Below, piece by piece: positions 20,901 through 34,945 of a stretch of 64,000 bases of DNA. Source of the DNA: Rallus limicola (lineage: Eukaryota > Chordata > Aves > Gruiformes > Rallidae). Each line of letters starts with the position of its first letter. Positions within the stretch are counted from its first letter, which is position 1. The stretch spans positions 36,806,991-36,870,990 of the forward strand of contig JAKCOZ010000007.1 in assembly GCA_022605955.1 (NCBI GenBank). Reading direction: 5' to 3'. Below the pieces are notes generated by a model. The model did not search any database and was not told the DNA's origin. It saw only the letters and a list, made by a program, of their open reading frames with translations. The position numbers were made by a program, and so were the translations under genes.

Positions 20901-23900
20901 TCAGGAATTGGTCCCCTTTAATTTGACTTGAATATGTATAGATGTCCATTAGAACTTTAATCAGGATCTGAGGTGCAGTTTTGAACTAATTGCTTCAGTT
21001 ATTCCCATTTACAGTCCTGTGTTTTGAATCCTGAAGCAGTCCTCAAGTGTGCAAACCAGATTCATTTTAGGTGAAACCAAACCATGACACAGTCTCTGGA
21101 AGATCCACTCCTACCATCACTGAGCTTTCAGCCCTCAAGACCAGGCTCCAGCTGGACCAGAGTAAGTCCTTTCTCTTGCAGAAGTGCTGTACAGGACTGG
21201 GAACTCAGGCTTAAGCGCAGACTGGGCACTGGACTGCTTCCCAGAGGAGACTTCACATCCAGCCCCACCAATGAAAGCATATCATGAAACCTGATTTTTC
21301 TTAAAGTGTGACAGCCTGTGTGACATCTCTTTATTATCCGGTCACTTCTTGAGATGATACCCACATCCAAAATTTGGCCTGAGATTTATGCTTGAAATCT
21401 ACCCTATTTTTGGACATGGACCAAAATGCTTCCCTGAAGTCCTGTAAGTGGTCTCGCTTACAGAGAATGCTGTTGGTAGATAAGTAGGTATGTGTGCACA
21501 AGACTGTGCATCAAGAATTGAGAACCTGGGACTACCTCTATGCTAGCAAATTAAACGGAGACAGGAAATGTCCCTTGGCACTGAAGCTCAATTGCCTACC
21601 TTGTTAAATTGTTGGAATTGTTCCTGGTATCCTTCTAGACAACCAGCACTGTCCCAAATGGTTCTTCATCACAGCTCAGTAATTAGCACAGGCAAGTTAC
21701 CATTCCCAATAAGCAGTTTCCATGCAGCTACACTTTCCTGAAGCGTGAGAGAGTGAGGTAGTTTGGACACTTTGGAGTAGCCTTTTCAATGCCTGGTTAC
21801 CTCAATGCCTGAGTATGGTTCTAAGCACATTTAATTTGTTAGTATAAATCTTGTTTATGTATCCTGATTTCCAGGCATTTACAAAAGCAAAATATCATCT
21901 GAATATTCTGTTCCAAGCTTTGCTACTGACACCCAACAAACATCTGAGACAAAATAAAGATATCTGAGACCGGAAGGAGTTAAATGATGAGATGAATCCT
22001 GATGCTGGAAGCAGGAGCTTTGCCTGCACAAATCAAGTGCAGACTCACACTTCGGACCTAGAGACTATTCTTTCATAAATGCAGCTTTATTTTCTCTATT
22101 TTTAACTTGCCTTTTTCCAAAAGGAAGGTGCTGCTTATGCCAGAGCTTTGGCCTGGTATTAGAGGCTGGCCACCATCGGCTCATTAAACTGCACCACTTC
22201 AAAATGCTAGTAAGTGGCAATGGTTTGAGTCACTGCAGCTGAGATGATGTGAGCTCTGTGGCTTTCTGCAATGGGAGCAGCTGTAACCTTTATACAAGCA
22301 GGAGTTCTGCCTGTCTGTGATAATGGTTTGTACTAGGGCAACCGTGCCAGGGACTGTAATGTGAGAAAACCATTAGTATAATGGAAACTCAAATATGTCA
22401 TTCTGATTGGGTTGGACAGACTGCAGACAAATATTATTCCTTCTGTCCTGGTGCACTGGCTGGGATGTTAGTATCTACCTCTCACTTTTGATCATATCAG
22501 TCTACTAAGCACTATGCAGCAGGTAAGGAAGAACTAGGAAAATGAGATGTTATGCTTATACTAATCCAGGCATCAATGGGATCTTTTGGAATCTCCTGTG
22601 CTTGGGAGGTCATTTTTACTAGGTGGTACTTAAATTTATGTTTCCACTGTGAATGAATCAGTGTTGTGGGTTTTTTTTTTTCTTTCTTTCAGTTTTCACA
22701 AGTCCTGAAGTTCTCTTTCTAAGCTGAAAAACATCCAGTTGGGCTGAAAGCATCTCTGTTCCTTTCATCTCTTCTCCAGTATTACGTATTTCATCCTGCG
22801 CAGGGCTTATCTGTGGTCACAGCACTTCTATCTCCTCGTGAGGTCTTTTCTTAGATGTCCGATACCTATAGAAGGTTTTGTAACCATTAATCTCGGAGAC
22901 TGGATTTCCTTTATGTGTGGAGTAATCAGAAACTGCAGATCTTCAGCTTGGTGACAGATTTCGCTGTTTCCTTACTCCACCTGCTCCCTCTAAGTGCAGT
23001 AAGTCCAGACTCGCAGACTTGTTTCGAACAAGTCCTGCTTAAATGCCACAGATAATAATAAATCAAAATGAAAATGCTACATACCTAGGCCAGAATAAAG
23101 CTGTCTTTGCAAGCTGCCAGCCTACCTGAGGGAGGCCTGGAAGCTGTCTTTCACAATAACGATCATTTTAACTTATAATAATTTAACAAGCTTACATACT
23201 AAGAGCAGAGATATAGAAGTATGCAAATACCAAATAAGATCAGAAAAAGCTTGATGAAAACTTTTTTTTTTTTTGCTGTCAAACACCCTGTGATTTGAAA
23301 TGCTTTTCAGATCAGATTTTTCAGATCCCTTTTCAGGAATTCTCTTTTAGAAGAAAACCCAGGAGGAAAATTCTGACCTTTTGACATTCGCAGAATCAAA
23401 TATTTCATTTTTCCATTTTGCTATGAAGTTCCCTTTCAATATTTTAATTTGGCATTCAATGTGTTATTATTCAATGCCTGCTGCAGTAAAATCCTAAAAA
23501 CATTGAAATATAATAAAACATTTCAACACTAGCAAGAACAGTTAAGGTTTCTTAGTACTGATGCATCATTCTGATGCTTGTTCTCAGCAGAGCAAGTGCT
23601 GTGATGTTAACCTTAATCATAGCATTAATCTCTTGTCATTGCACCTCCTGACGATAGAGTCTCTTTGAAGGACAGTCTACAAAACAAATTTGGTGCTTCT
23701 TGCAGCAGGTGAAGGGTAAGTCACTCTCCTGTGTGATGGTTAGCTACGTCCAGCATGCAGGACCTTTCCTTTCATTACTGTAGACATCTGGCATCAGGTT
23801 GCTTAGTGTCCAGCCATAAAACCCACAGAAAGGTTAGCTGAGTGCCTTCACAGTTCCCCACATTTCCTGGACCTAGTCAAAGACATAACTCCATCATCTG

Positions 23901-25104
23901 TTTTACCTCCCATTTCTGGAAGATCAGTGTGGACATATCTTTAGCCCTTCTGATGAACTCAGACCCCTAGTGAAGCATTGCAAGGAGCTCAGATAATGGC
24001 CCTGGGAAGGTTAGTCTGGAATCCTACTAGTTAGATGATTAATCTGACCTAACATTAGGTATCTACCACTTGTCTAGACTTTTATTATAGTCAATGGTGA
24101 CCTGATCAATATAGTCCATGGAGATTAGTGCATGATTCACCTGGCCAGATGCAGCTCTCTCTTTTAGGATGAGATGAATCATGACACGAACTACATTAAC
24201 TCTACTGACTGGTTGTCTGCTGAGTGCAAAAGCATCCCAAAGTGACTTGCTTAGAGGTAAAAGTGTAACTCTATAAATAGTCAAATGTAGTTAAATCCCA
24301 CTTCACACCTCTTAAGGGCTCTCATCACTTCTGAAATAACTTTGACAAATACATTTCAACACCTGAATTAGAAAAGTCCATGTTTGAGTAATCATACTTG
24401 AGAATCCTGCTAAAAGTATGGCGTCCCTACTAATACTTATCCCACTTACATAGCTAGGACATAAGTCATGGCTCTTCCTGATACAGTACACTAAAGTGTG
24501 TTGTAATACTTTCCTAGAGGTGTGGGAGAAGTTTTTGTCTTAAGGAAGCATCAGAGATATTATGGAAAGGCTTCAGATGATTCAGCTTGAATACAAATAA
24601 CAAAGAAAATAGATCTAGGTGACTCATCTACTTCCTCTCTGGTCTGTTCTAAGCACCTGTGAGTGAAAGTCTTGTTTGGGTGACATGACATTGTTCATGG
24701 AGGGGAACGAAGGGGAGGCAACATCAGATTTCAAGGCAACTTCAGCCTGTCTCCTGATGCATTGTTCAGCAGGAATGACACTGTGTTTCTGACAAACTCT
24801 GAAGAAGTCCTGGCTTTGACTTCAGTAGAGCCCAGATTTCATCTCAGAAAAATAAAGTCGAACACTTACACAGCACTGAGCAGAAGGATTACAAAATCCA
24901 TAACATTAGCACTTGGAGTTTGCAGTTGGGATCTAATTTTTGGGATCAAAGTACACTACATATAATAGATGTTCTGCTGAAACCAAATGAAGCTTATAAT
25001 AGTAGAGATATTTTTTCCCACACATCCCCCTTTTATAACCTGTGATAAGGAGAGTCAACACCGTTGTCCGTGGAGCTAGTTGTGCCCTAGGGATCATGTA
25101 ATCA
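17972..25104. other. Single-copy non-coding DNA, no gene recognised
   Basis: Seven kilobases are without recognisable exon, CR1 or LTR. It contains T runs (about 18327-18338 and 23265-23275) and a CAA/AAAC-rich patch (19418-19480) that gives meaningless polar frames. Positions 18880-19110 keep several CpGs and ordered motif-like words, including gcctagcaacc, which resembles an RFX half-site. All open frames here are under 82 codons and look random. Confidence 0.55.
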
Positions 25105-25188
25105 AAATCATAGAATCATAGAATATACTGAGTTGGAAGGGACCCATAAGGATCATCGAGTCCAACTCCTGGCTCTGAGTGGAACAAC
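25105..25188 (-). repeat. CR1 LINE 3'-end fragment
   Basis: The tail aatcatagaatcatagaat at 25108-25126 is the reverse complement of the CR1 terminal octamers. It is followed by gagttggaagggacccataagg and catcgagtccaactcctgg, the CR1 3' untranslated region. The copy is truncated after roughly 80 bases. Confidence 0.92.
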
Positions 25189-28100
25189 ATTTTGCTAAGG
25201 CTTAATTTTTATTTAAAGTGTAAAATTAAAAGTAAAGCTTAAAGGGGCATTATCAATAAAGGACTAACTAGAGCTTGGAAAGAAAATAAAATTGAAATGA
25301 ACAAAAAATATATCGAATATGGAATTATCTGGAAAATCATTCATAATGCTTCAAAATGAGAAAAAAACATTACCTTTGCATATGTTTTGGATGCAGACTC
25401 TAGATGTTACTGCAAGCAGCACAGTAAAAAAATAAAATTAGCAGGTGCCTATGTCAGGGCTTGAAAGAGTACACTAGAGATACTGGTTATATTGTATGTG
25501 TCATATTTCTCCTTTCTGGTTAATGTAAAAGAAGCATCTGCAATGCCCCTCCTGGCACTGCAGATTTAATGCTAACACAGTACAATTTAATCATATGCTA
25601 TAGCAGGTGTTTAGCAGACTATTCAGGACATTAGCAGAGAATAAGACTTGGGCTGTTGTCTAGGGGAATGAACAATGTGATGTAAGAAATTATTCAGTAG
25701 TTTCCAGCAATGGTATGAATACCTTGATACCCACCACACATGCACATAATGCTCTGAGAATATAATGAGGTATTCTGTGCTGGGAGGACACATCTGGGAA
25801 TTCCTGAAGAAATCTGCAAATGTTTCTTTTGCCTTTGTAACATCCTGTCCTCCCATAGTGACCTAGAAAAAGACTTCTAGGACACATGAATCTCCATTTT
25901 CATTGCTGGCTCATCTTTCTTTTTTTTCATTTTTGGAAAGTAACCTATTATCTTGCATATAAAAATATTCCAGAAAGGCTGTATGAAAAATTAACCCTAA
26001 TTATACATTTCATCCTCTTTCTGGGAATAAATGAGAAGTGTGAAAGGCAATTCATTATATAGCTTTAAATGAGCCACTCTGGGCTGTATAAATTTGATCA
26101 ATATATTATATATATATATAATGAACTGATTTTATTTACTAAATATTCTCACTGTAAAGAAATGAAGAGTATAAGCTTTTTCTTAAAAGCCCATAGGATG
26201 GATTGCCTAGGGAAAGCAGAATGCTACCAAGGTGTGGGAAAAGTATGTCCATGTGTCTGCCAGAGTACTTCCATCACAGAAATCAGCAAGGGCAAACAGC
26301 AGTCTAAAGAGAAAGTAATTCTTTGATTACAACTGAAAGAGGCTGAGTACTGAGCCCCTTCCTTATATTAATTCTTATGTTTGGAAATAAGGCTAGAGAT
26401 TTTGTTTCCTGCATTTTATGGTGTATAATTCACCTAGATGGAGCCATCTGTGAGCTATTATCTGCCCACGGAGACAGACAAACCTCTTGATTTCTGTTTA
26501 GACTTCTCCTATAGGGTGATTTTTTCTGATACAGATGCCTAGAAGACTCAATTAGATGATGACAATTAGGTGAATTCAGCCTTATTCATAGTTCTTTGCT
26601 GGTGAATATCTCCAGTTAATTTCTACAGCATAGAACCCTCTCTGTAAAGCATGGGAAATGAAGTTGCTCCACTGAGAAGAGCAAAGACAGATTCTTTGTC
26701 TTATTAGCCTAAAGCCAGCTGACTGGAGATGGAAAAATGGGTGCAAATCATTGGTCCAAATATGTCAGAGAGTGGTTTTTCATTTGTGTTTATTTTAGCA
26801 CAACTCAAAGACTATTTTACAGGGAACAACATATTTGCCAAAGTATAAATAAATTCTGCGTTCTCCGGAAATGTCTCATATTAAACCATCTCACACAAAA
26901 AATCCTGGAGGGAATGGAGATCTGCTTTAAAATGTGAGCAAAACTGCCTTCTGCAGAAAGATACACCTAAAGCAGAGGAGCCAAAGATGTGTTTTCCCAG
27001 GCTGCTTGCTGCCATGGATGATAAGCGGCTGCTGCGCAGCAGCTGGATAGTCTTCTAGGACCATACACTAACTGGGATTTGTTCAAGAGAGGCTTCACCT
27101 TCCCTTGTTATCTTTCTCCTTCCTCTGTAGAGTGTTCCCAGAGATGATGGTCTGCTTCATTCCAGTAAAGGGTTTCTCCATTCCTTTAGACCCAATTTTT
27201 TTAAAATTAAGAATCCTTCAACAAAATCATGTTGCACCTGGGCCTTGTATGATAGTTTTTTCCCTTACCAAAAAACAAATATTTTTTTTTTCTTCCAGAA
27301 GTTTTGAAAAACTTTTCTTCTCAGAATAAAAAAAAAAAAAAAGAGTTAAAAGAATTATGAGTTTCTCTTGGTTCTACCTGAGAGTCAGCTCTGAGGTGCA
27401 TTGTCAGAGCTGTGAAGGGAGCTTAGGCAGCTCTAGTCCAGTCTTTGTGTGACTTATAGACTTAGCAAGGATGTTCTTAACAGTCTCACAATTAGGATGA
27501 GACAGATTGCTGCATCTGAAAATATGATGTATGATGTTGCATTAAAGCTGTTAGGCAACGGAATCTTAAACTTGGTGTGATTTCTATAGACACGTGTAGC
27601 TGGTTACTGAAGGCAAATGAGTCATTAACATGCAAATACATTTCTTCAGAGAATGTTTGCTCCTGAACACAATATGGAGCGTGGACCCTTTGGATGAACT
27701 CCAAGTTGTCAGTAGTAGAGTTGAGTGAGTGATTCAGAGCAAGTAATGTGACTGATGAATTTTTCTTTCTGCTTGTAAAGTGTCTTCAGACACATCAACA
27801 TTGCCCGAGACTGATTTGTCTTCAAACAGTCTGTGGAAAGGGAAAAAAAACCACCACAACCTACCACAAAACCAAACAAACCTTAAATCTATAGACCAAT
27901 CTTGTGAAGTTTTATTGAGAATGCACAGTACTCAGCCCCCATTGGTCTAATGCAAAACCCAAATTTTCTTTTAATTGGGAGAACCAGAAAGTAGGTGCCT
28001 CCTTTTATTATGAAGCTTCTGTGGAAAGAATTTATGGTATTCAGAAGAGTGAGTGACAGACAAGATTCTGGTGAGTCTTTATTTCGTAAGACAGGCTGGG

Positions 28101-31100
28101 TTAAAATCTGTGGAGGAAAGTGATGAGTACCACTGCTGATAAATACTATTTGTAGATTTCTTTTGGAGGCATTTTTTTCTCTGTCTGCAGTGATGGGGCA
28201 GTTATTTGAGACTGATGGAGCAACTAGGTTTTGTGGAGGTCCACACTGAAGGACCTATAAGTATTTGGATTCATTGATCTGCATAATGCCAGTTCAGGAA
28301 GTCAAAACCAAGTAGTTTTGCAAAGGATGCTCTGAGATGGTTGAGTTTGGTTTAATTTTTTTGCCTACAACTCATTTGGAAAATCAGAGATGTTTAGCTG
28401 AAGATCTCAAGTCAGTTCATGTTTCTTAATGGGAAGTACCAAGGTCAATGGGATATACTGGCAAGCTCCTTGAATATATGCTGTCTACTTCTGCTTTTCT
28501 TCCCCTCACATCTTGTTGGTTCAGAGACTTAGCTCTGTGCATGCAAGATTCCCACTACAATTAATATTATGGCCTCAAAGAAGGCCTCCAAGCATCTCCA
28601 TCTCAGCAGTATTACAGTTGTAATGTCTTCTGAGCTATTTCCACACCACTGTCCATGGATTTCTTCCAGAAGATTTGTGGCTCATTTTTCAAGGCTTCAT
28701 TTACTAGCTCATAAATAGAAGGAATGTTTTGGGGTACACAAGTGATCTTTAACAGTTTAGGAAATCCCTTTTCTTTAAGACCCCAAGAAGAGAATGGCTC
28801 TGGAAACACAAGATGTTTTTTTTCTCTAAAGTGCTGCTGTCAGTATGATGAAGGAAGAACTTGCCTCTTACTAAGCCAATTTTTTCCCCATCAATTACTA
28901 TTTAGTTAGTAGTCTTTAAACTGCAACATTATAATCTCTAATAAACGTTTCAGCCTTTCTACTAAAGCAAGGTGGTTTATGTGTGTGTACACTGTAGAGC
29001 TAATCTGCAGTGCCTTGTGGCAGTGTTTGCAGAGGATGTAGCAAGAGTTTAGTCCAATCTCTGGTGAATTGGACCACTATTATTTACAGTCATGTGAATG
29101 TAACTTCTTGCATATCATTTCTGAAATGTCACCCTCATACAGTACATATCTAGGTGTGAAATTCTGTGCATGTTTGTGCCATCAGATTTTGGCATGGATT
29201 TGGAATTTGAAAAGCAGAAACTGGTCCAACTAAATAAAATGAACCTCGTGGAATCATGCCAGCTGCTTCCTGCTAATGTGACCTTTTCTTCCATGTTTCT
29301 CTTTCCCTGTCTTGCTGATGGATAGGATGATTTTAAGAGACTTTAGTACACGATAGGGCTGCCAGGTTTGGATCCACATCCAATTATTTCCAAAGGTCAG
29401 AAGCACTTGCACTGGGCATTCTTGTTTGCGTTCCTTCTCTTAATTTCCAGGAACTCTGGTGACAAAAATAAGACAGGGGATAACTCTACTGAATGTACAG
29501 ACCTCTGGCTAGATATCACTGATATCCTTCTTATTCTAACAAATATTAAAAAGATAGCAATTGATTTCACAGCTGCCTGCTATAGGGCTTTTTGTGCGTT
29601 GCTATTCTAGCATTGAGCTTCCCTGGAGACAGAGCTGAATTAGAGAGATTGTTGGACTGATTCAGCCTGGCAGTTCCTGTGTTAATATTGGTCTTAACTT
29701 CTGGAGTTGTCAAACAATAAATAAATGAATGCCAAAACAAAAAATGCCAGGGTTTTTATTTTTGACCTGGCAGCAGAAAGGAAAACCTGAAACACATGGC
29801 CTCTGCAGTTTGCTACACTTCACAAGCTTAAATATCAGGGATATTTGTCCCTTCTTGGCTAAAATGGTAGATTTGCAAATCTCCTAAGGAAATGTGAGTC
29901 ACTAAACACAGAACTGAAACCGCTTAGGTCTCCTACTCTGCTAAATCTGTCCTGAGATAGAAATACACCTGTTTAAATCCTTCCAGATCAATGTCCTTGA
30001 AAAACTTATGACTAAATAAATCAAAATGAGAAAGTCATAGACTAAAGTAATATTCTGGATACCTAGAAATTAAAATTCAAGTTTAAGCTGTCAAGCACTC
30101 TTTTTTTTTTTTTTTAGCCTTATATGCTGACTTCAAATTCAAAGATTCCGTGTTTTCTCTGAATTATTTTTACATTTTATCTTTCTGTGGATCCACTTCT
30201 TTGCTTTTGGTTAGAGGGAACAAAATTCCTGAGGACTTCAATGTTTCAGATTCTGCACAAGCTGTAAAGTTCCCCTGAAACCACTTTCATTAGTTTTGCA
30301 AAAATTGCAGCCTTAAGGCTTTAAAAAGTGCTAAGCAATCAGCAGTCACTCATTTGGGAGCCTAATTATGGACTTAGGAAACAAATATGTCTTGGTCTAT
30401 CACTTGCCTTGCATAATATGTATAACGGGATTTAACCCCACACCTGCTTGTACAGATGAATAGAAACTTGTGACTCCTGGGAACCAATGCAGAGATACAT
30501 CTCTCCGAGTATACTGCTAAGTGATGTGGGAAAGCATCAGGATCCTCCAACCCATCAACCCAAATCTGCCACTGTCTGCAGTATTTTATGATTTCAAATT
30601 ACATCTGAAGTATTTGAAGCATCCCTGAGCAGACATTAATGACCTCTGAGAAAGGACTTGGGATACACCATCCCAGCACAGGGCAGCTGTGGCGTCTCCT
30701 CACAGAAACCACCCTGCAGCCCCCTGACAGCACCTGAGCATGGACCCTCAGTACATCAAAACAAAGCTGAGCAGCTTCTATCAACTGGGTACAGTGAAAG
30801 TTTATTTTGCAGACAAATCTGCACTTTTGCAGTCAGTGGCTGGGCATTGGTCAGTTAGTTTCCCCTCAAGGTGAGGCATTCTCACGGGTGCCCATGATAT
30901 GCTGCCTCTCACAGGGCAGAGTCTGTGGAGGTGTGCCTGCCTCCAGGCCTCCCACCTTCTCACTGACATGTATCTGTGCCTCTCCAGTCATTGCTGTACC
31001 TCAATGAGCTCTACCTCTATATTCCTTTTAGATAATGTATTTCTTTCTGCTTTCAGGCTCCACAACTTCTTCCAGTGTGAAAAAACCCCACAGATGCCTA

Positions 31101-33033
31101 CTACCACAGTCTCTCTTCTTACATGTATCCGTTGCCAATCCTTTCCTCTCAATGGGAGTAAAAAGCAGGCTGTGAATGCCATATTTCATTAAAATAGTGC
31201 AAGATTTTCTGAATAACTCAAGCAGAAGGGTTTCTCCGAGTCTGTCAAATGCATCTCTCCAACTCTTGCTAAGAATTGGTGAAGAATGACAGAGACCAAT
31301 GGTGTGAGGTTAGGTTAACTGTCCATTACAGCAGTTTCCTCCCATTAATAGAAAGGAAAAGCCTGGGAAAGAAATAGGCTGAACCTACAACATCTACAGA
31401 AGTCCACAAGCACAGACTGTTTCTTGGTACTCAGAACCACGCTGTTCTGGGAACTTTGGAGATGGGGTGAATTTGCTTGCATATTGGAGAGGAAGAATGC
31501 GGTAAGGGAGAATGCTCCCGTCCCCAGCGTCTCTTCATGGTGTGTGTACATGCTCCTGTATCACTCAGTGCGATTTCATCTATACTGTCGTTCCACCTCT
31601 TCACCACAAGGAGTTGTGTTTTGCCTGGAGACCCTCTCTCAGGTTACACCCTGCTAAATTTCCCATATTGTAAAGCCAGGAGATGTTTACAGAGACATAT
31701 GAGAAGAGGTGGCGACTTAGAGAAACAGCAAGGAAGAGAGGTGAATATTTTTCTGGCAGTGAAATAGTGAAGAATAGCTCAAAGATGAAGAAGACATAAA
31801 AGATACTAAAACAGGTCACTCAAGCTTTCAAGTCAGAAGTCCTAATGCTGTTTTTAGAAGAAAAGAGTTTACACAACAGATTCTGCTCTGAACACAGCTG
31901 AGATTTGTAATTAAAGCTGGTCAGAAGATAAGACACCTTAACTTTTAAAAACATAAAAGCCTTAGAAAGACTTGATCTGAAATATTATCCAGGGTCAGAC
32001 TTATCATCCTTCTTCTCTGCTGGTTTGTGTCTGGGACTGCCAGCTCTCCAGGTGCCAACGAATAAAACTTCACGTAGGCAGAATCTGCTCACACAGGTGT
32101 TTTTTTTTGCTGATAACTGATATGAACTTACAGCCCCACTAGAATCTGCCAGTTTAAATCATCAATTGCTAATGATTAAACTGGCTTAGGCCTTAATATT
32201 CAGTCCATTCCAGAATTACATTTATGATCTATCTAAACAGGTAAGTGCAGGAAAATACCCTACATCATCTTGTGATGATGGGAAAAAAATAAATGTTTGT
32301 GAAAAACTAAAAGCTTTTCACTTTCCAGAGATTAAACAAAAAAGTGTGTGTTGAGGAGAGGTTGCTTTTATTTTTATTTGAGAGAACATGATAAAATAAA
32401 GCTCAAACAAATCAAAATATCAACAGGGCTAGAAAATTCTGAAAACAACCTGAAAGGCCTTTTTTTTTTTTTCTATTGACAAGCAATGTGAATGAAAAAT
32501 GTCAACTGGTTCTATTTATAACTAGGGATGGGCAAAGAAGATGCATTTAAATGTGGATGTGGGAAGCGTCCTCATTTCTGTAGATTATGAATGCTCTGTC
32601 TGATTTCTCTGGGATGAAAAACTAGGCAAGCAGGTAGGGTCTAATTCTTTGGTAGCATAAACATTTTAGCAACTCTGAAGTCATTTGAACTATGACAATT
32701 TATGCTGACAGAATTTCTTCTACCTTCTACCTTTGGTGTGTAACAGGAAGTGTATATAGCTAGTATATTGCGAACAGCCCAGCTACTGTGTTGGTGGTGT
32801 GTGTCCCTTTGTTATACCCATCTCCAGCATTGTTCATTTTATTGAAGTTAATTATTAGTCACTGGGTGCCAAAATGAAATGCCTCTGTGTAAATGCACAT
32901 AGCATGAGGAATAAGACGAGCTGGTATTTGCATCAAGAAGACACAGTGGGATGGCTTCTATGACTGGAGAGTTGGAATGGAAGGATACAGGCTTTTTAGG
33001 AAGGACAGACATGGATTTGATGGCTGGACTGCT
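25189..33033. other. Single-copy non-coding DNA, no gene recognised
   Basis: I see no recognisable exon or interspersed repeat across nearly 8 kb. Low-complexity spots are an AT run at 26101-26122, an A run near 27328-27342, and T runs near 30101-30116 and 32459-32472. The longest frames are below 100 codons and lack any domain. One compact inverted repeat is listed separately at 32148-32185. Confidence 0.55.
32148..32185. repeat. Compact hairpin, 14-bp arms with one bulge and a 9-base loop
   Basis: gccagtttaaatcat (32148-32162) pairs with atgattaaactggc (32172-32185) over 14 base pairs, with a single bulged A. The loop is caattgcta. The stem is AT-rich in the centre and GC-capped. It could be a cruciform site, a short inverted-repeat remnant of a DNA transposon, or a structured RNA. 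It is too short for a typical precursor microRNA stem. Confidence 0.88.
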
Positions 33034-34945
33034 CACAGAATAACAGAATCACAGAATCTCTAGGTTGGAAAAGATCTTTGAGATCATTGAGTCAAACCAT
33101 ACCTGTCCTCTACTAAACCATATCCCTAAGCACCTCATCTACCCGTCTTTTAAACACATCCAGGGTTAGTGATTCAACCACCTCCCTGGGCAGCCTGTTC
33201 CAGTGCCCAGTAACTCTACTGAAGAATTTTTTCCTAATGTCTAATCTGAACCTGTCCTGGTGCAATCTTGAGTCCATTCACCCTCATTCTATCACCTGTC
33301 AACACCCACCTTTTTACAACCTCCTTTCAGTAGGCAGTGATAAGATTTACCCTCAGCCTCCTCTTCTCCAAGCTATACAACCCCAGTTCCCTTGGCTGCC
33401 CCTCGTAACATTTGCTACCAGCCTGGTTACCCTTCTCTGGACACATTCCAGGACCTCAATCTCTTTCTTGCAGCGAGTGGCCCAAAGCAGTATTCAAGGT
33501 GTGGCCTCCTGAGTACAGGGACCTGCTGGCTATCAGCCTTCTTGGCCACCTGGGTACACTGCTGGCTCATATTCAGTCTGCAGTCAACCAGTGTCCCCAG
33601 GTCCTTCTCTGGGGGTTGTTAAACCTCATCCGGTTGGATGAGGTCTCAGCCCATCCATCCAACTTCTTCATTTCTCTTTGAAGAACCTCCCTACCCTCAA
33701 GCAGATTGACATTTGGTCAGCTTAGTGTCATCGGTGAACTTAATGACGGAACATTCAGCCCATTCATCCAGGTCATCAATAAAGATATGGATCAAAACTG
33801 CACACAAGGACTGAACCCTGGGGAACACCACTTGTGACTGGCCTCCAGCTGGATTTTGTTCCATTTACCACAACTCTTCGGGCCCAGCCATGCAGCCAGA
33901 TTTTTACCCAGCAGAGGATGTTCCAGTCCAGGCCAGTGGTAGTCATTTTCTCAAGCAGAATGCTGTGAGAAACAGTGTGAAAGGTTTTTCTGAAGTCCAA
34001 GTGCACTACATCCACTGCTTTTCCCTCATCCACTGGTGGGTCATAGAAGGAGATCAGGTTAGTTTGCCGTTCCTAAAACCATGTTGACTGGGCCTGATCA
34101 CTTGGTTGTCGAGTGTGTGCTGTGTGATAGCACTCAAGACGACCCTCTCCATGATTGTCCCTGGGACTAAGGTCAGACTGACAGGCCTGTAGTTCCCCGG
34201 ATCCTCCTTCCAACCCTTCTTGTAAATGGGTGTAATATCTGCCAGCATCCAGTCTAGTGGAACTTACCCAGTCTACAAGGATTGCTGGTAGATGAGGGAA
34301 AGGGTTTTGGCAAGCACATCCACCAGCTCCCTCAATACCTTTGGGTGGAGCCTGTCTGTCCCCATAGACTTGTGAGTGTCTAATTGGCCTAGCAGGTCTC
34401 TAAATATTTCCCCTGGATCATGGGAGTTTTGTTCTGCTCTCTCTGCCTGTCATCTGGCTCATGAGGTTGAATACCCAGGGAACATCTCACCTTCCTATTA
34501 AAGACTGAGACAAAGAAGGAATTCAGTACCTCTGCCTTGTCCTCAATCTTTGTCATTAATATTCCCCCTTGCATCCAGTAAAAGGTGGAGATTCCCCTTG
34601 GCCCTTCTTTTGCTGTTGAAAAATTTTTAGTTATCTTTCACAGGAGTGGCCAATCTGAGTTCTGCTTGGGCTTTAGCCCTTCTGATTTTCTCTCTACATG
34701 ATCTTACTTCATCTCTCTAGTCCTGCCGAGATGCATGCCCCTCTCATGGACTTTCCTCTTTTTTGTGATTTCCACCCAGATCTCTCTGCTCTGTCAAGCT
34801 GGTTTTCTCACTTGCTGGATTATTTTCCAGCACACAGGGACAGGATTTCTACCTTGAAGAGCAGCCAGCCCTCCTGGGCACCTTTGTCCTTAAGGACTGT
34901 CTCCCCTGGAGCTTTATCAACCAGCCTTCTGAACAATTCAAAGTG
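33034..34945 (-). mobile_element. CR1 LINE, 5'-truncated, about 1.9 kb, minus strand
   Basis: At its 3' end (33034-33060) are cacagaat-type octamers, then ctaggttggaaaagatctttgag and the conserved 3' region. Upstream (higher coordinates) the copy extends through much of ORF2, including reverse-transcriptase blocks. Read on the minus strand these are: a pre-RT segment (34574-34389), the block around GNYRPVSLT (34248-34054), the block DVVHLDFRKTFHTVSH to GVPQGSVL (34033-33776), and an active-site block at 33738-33718. Frameshifts and stops break the frame. The 5' end abuts another CR1 in the opposite orientation near 34945. Confidence 0.93.
33718..34574 (-). pseudogene. CR1 ORF2 reverse-transcriptase relic
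   Basis: Broken minus-strand coding sequence of a non-LTR retrotransposon RT. Three open pieces are recognisable. Piece one has EDKAEVLNSFFVSVF (near 34560-34500), typical of the region before the fingers. Piece two has IYKKGWKEDPGNYRPVSLT, the RT0/RT1 block. Piece three has HLDFRKTFHTVSH, with the first catalytic aspartate in the LDFRK block, and GVPQGSVL, motif B. Further on, KFTDDTKL at 33741-33718 is the second catalytic motif, where the CR1 consensus has A before DD. The pieces lie in different frames or are separated by stops, so no enzyme is made. In an intact CR1 this protein performs target-primed reverse transcription. Confidence 0.88.
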
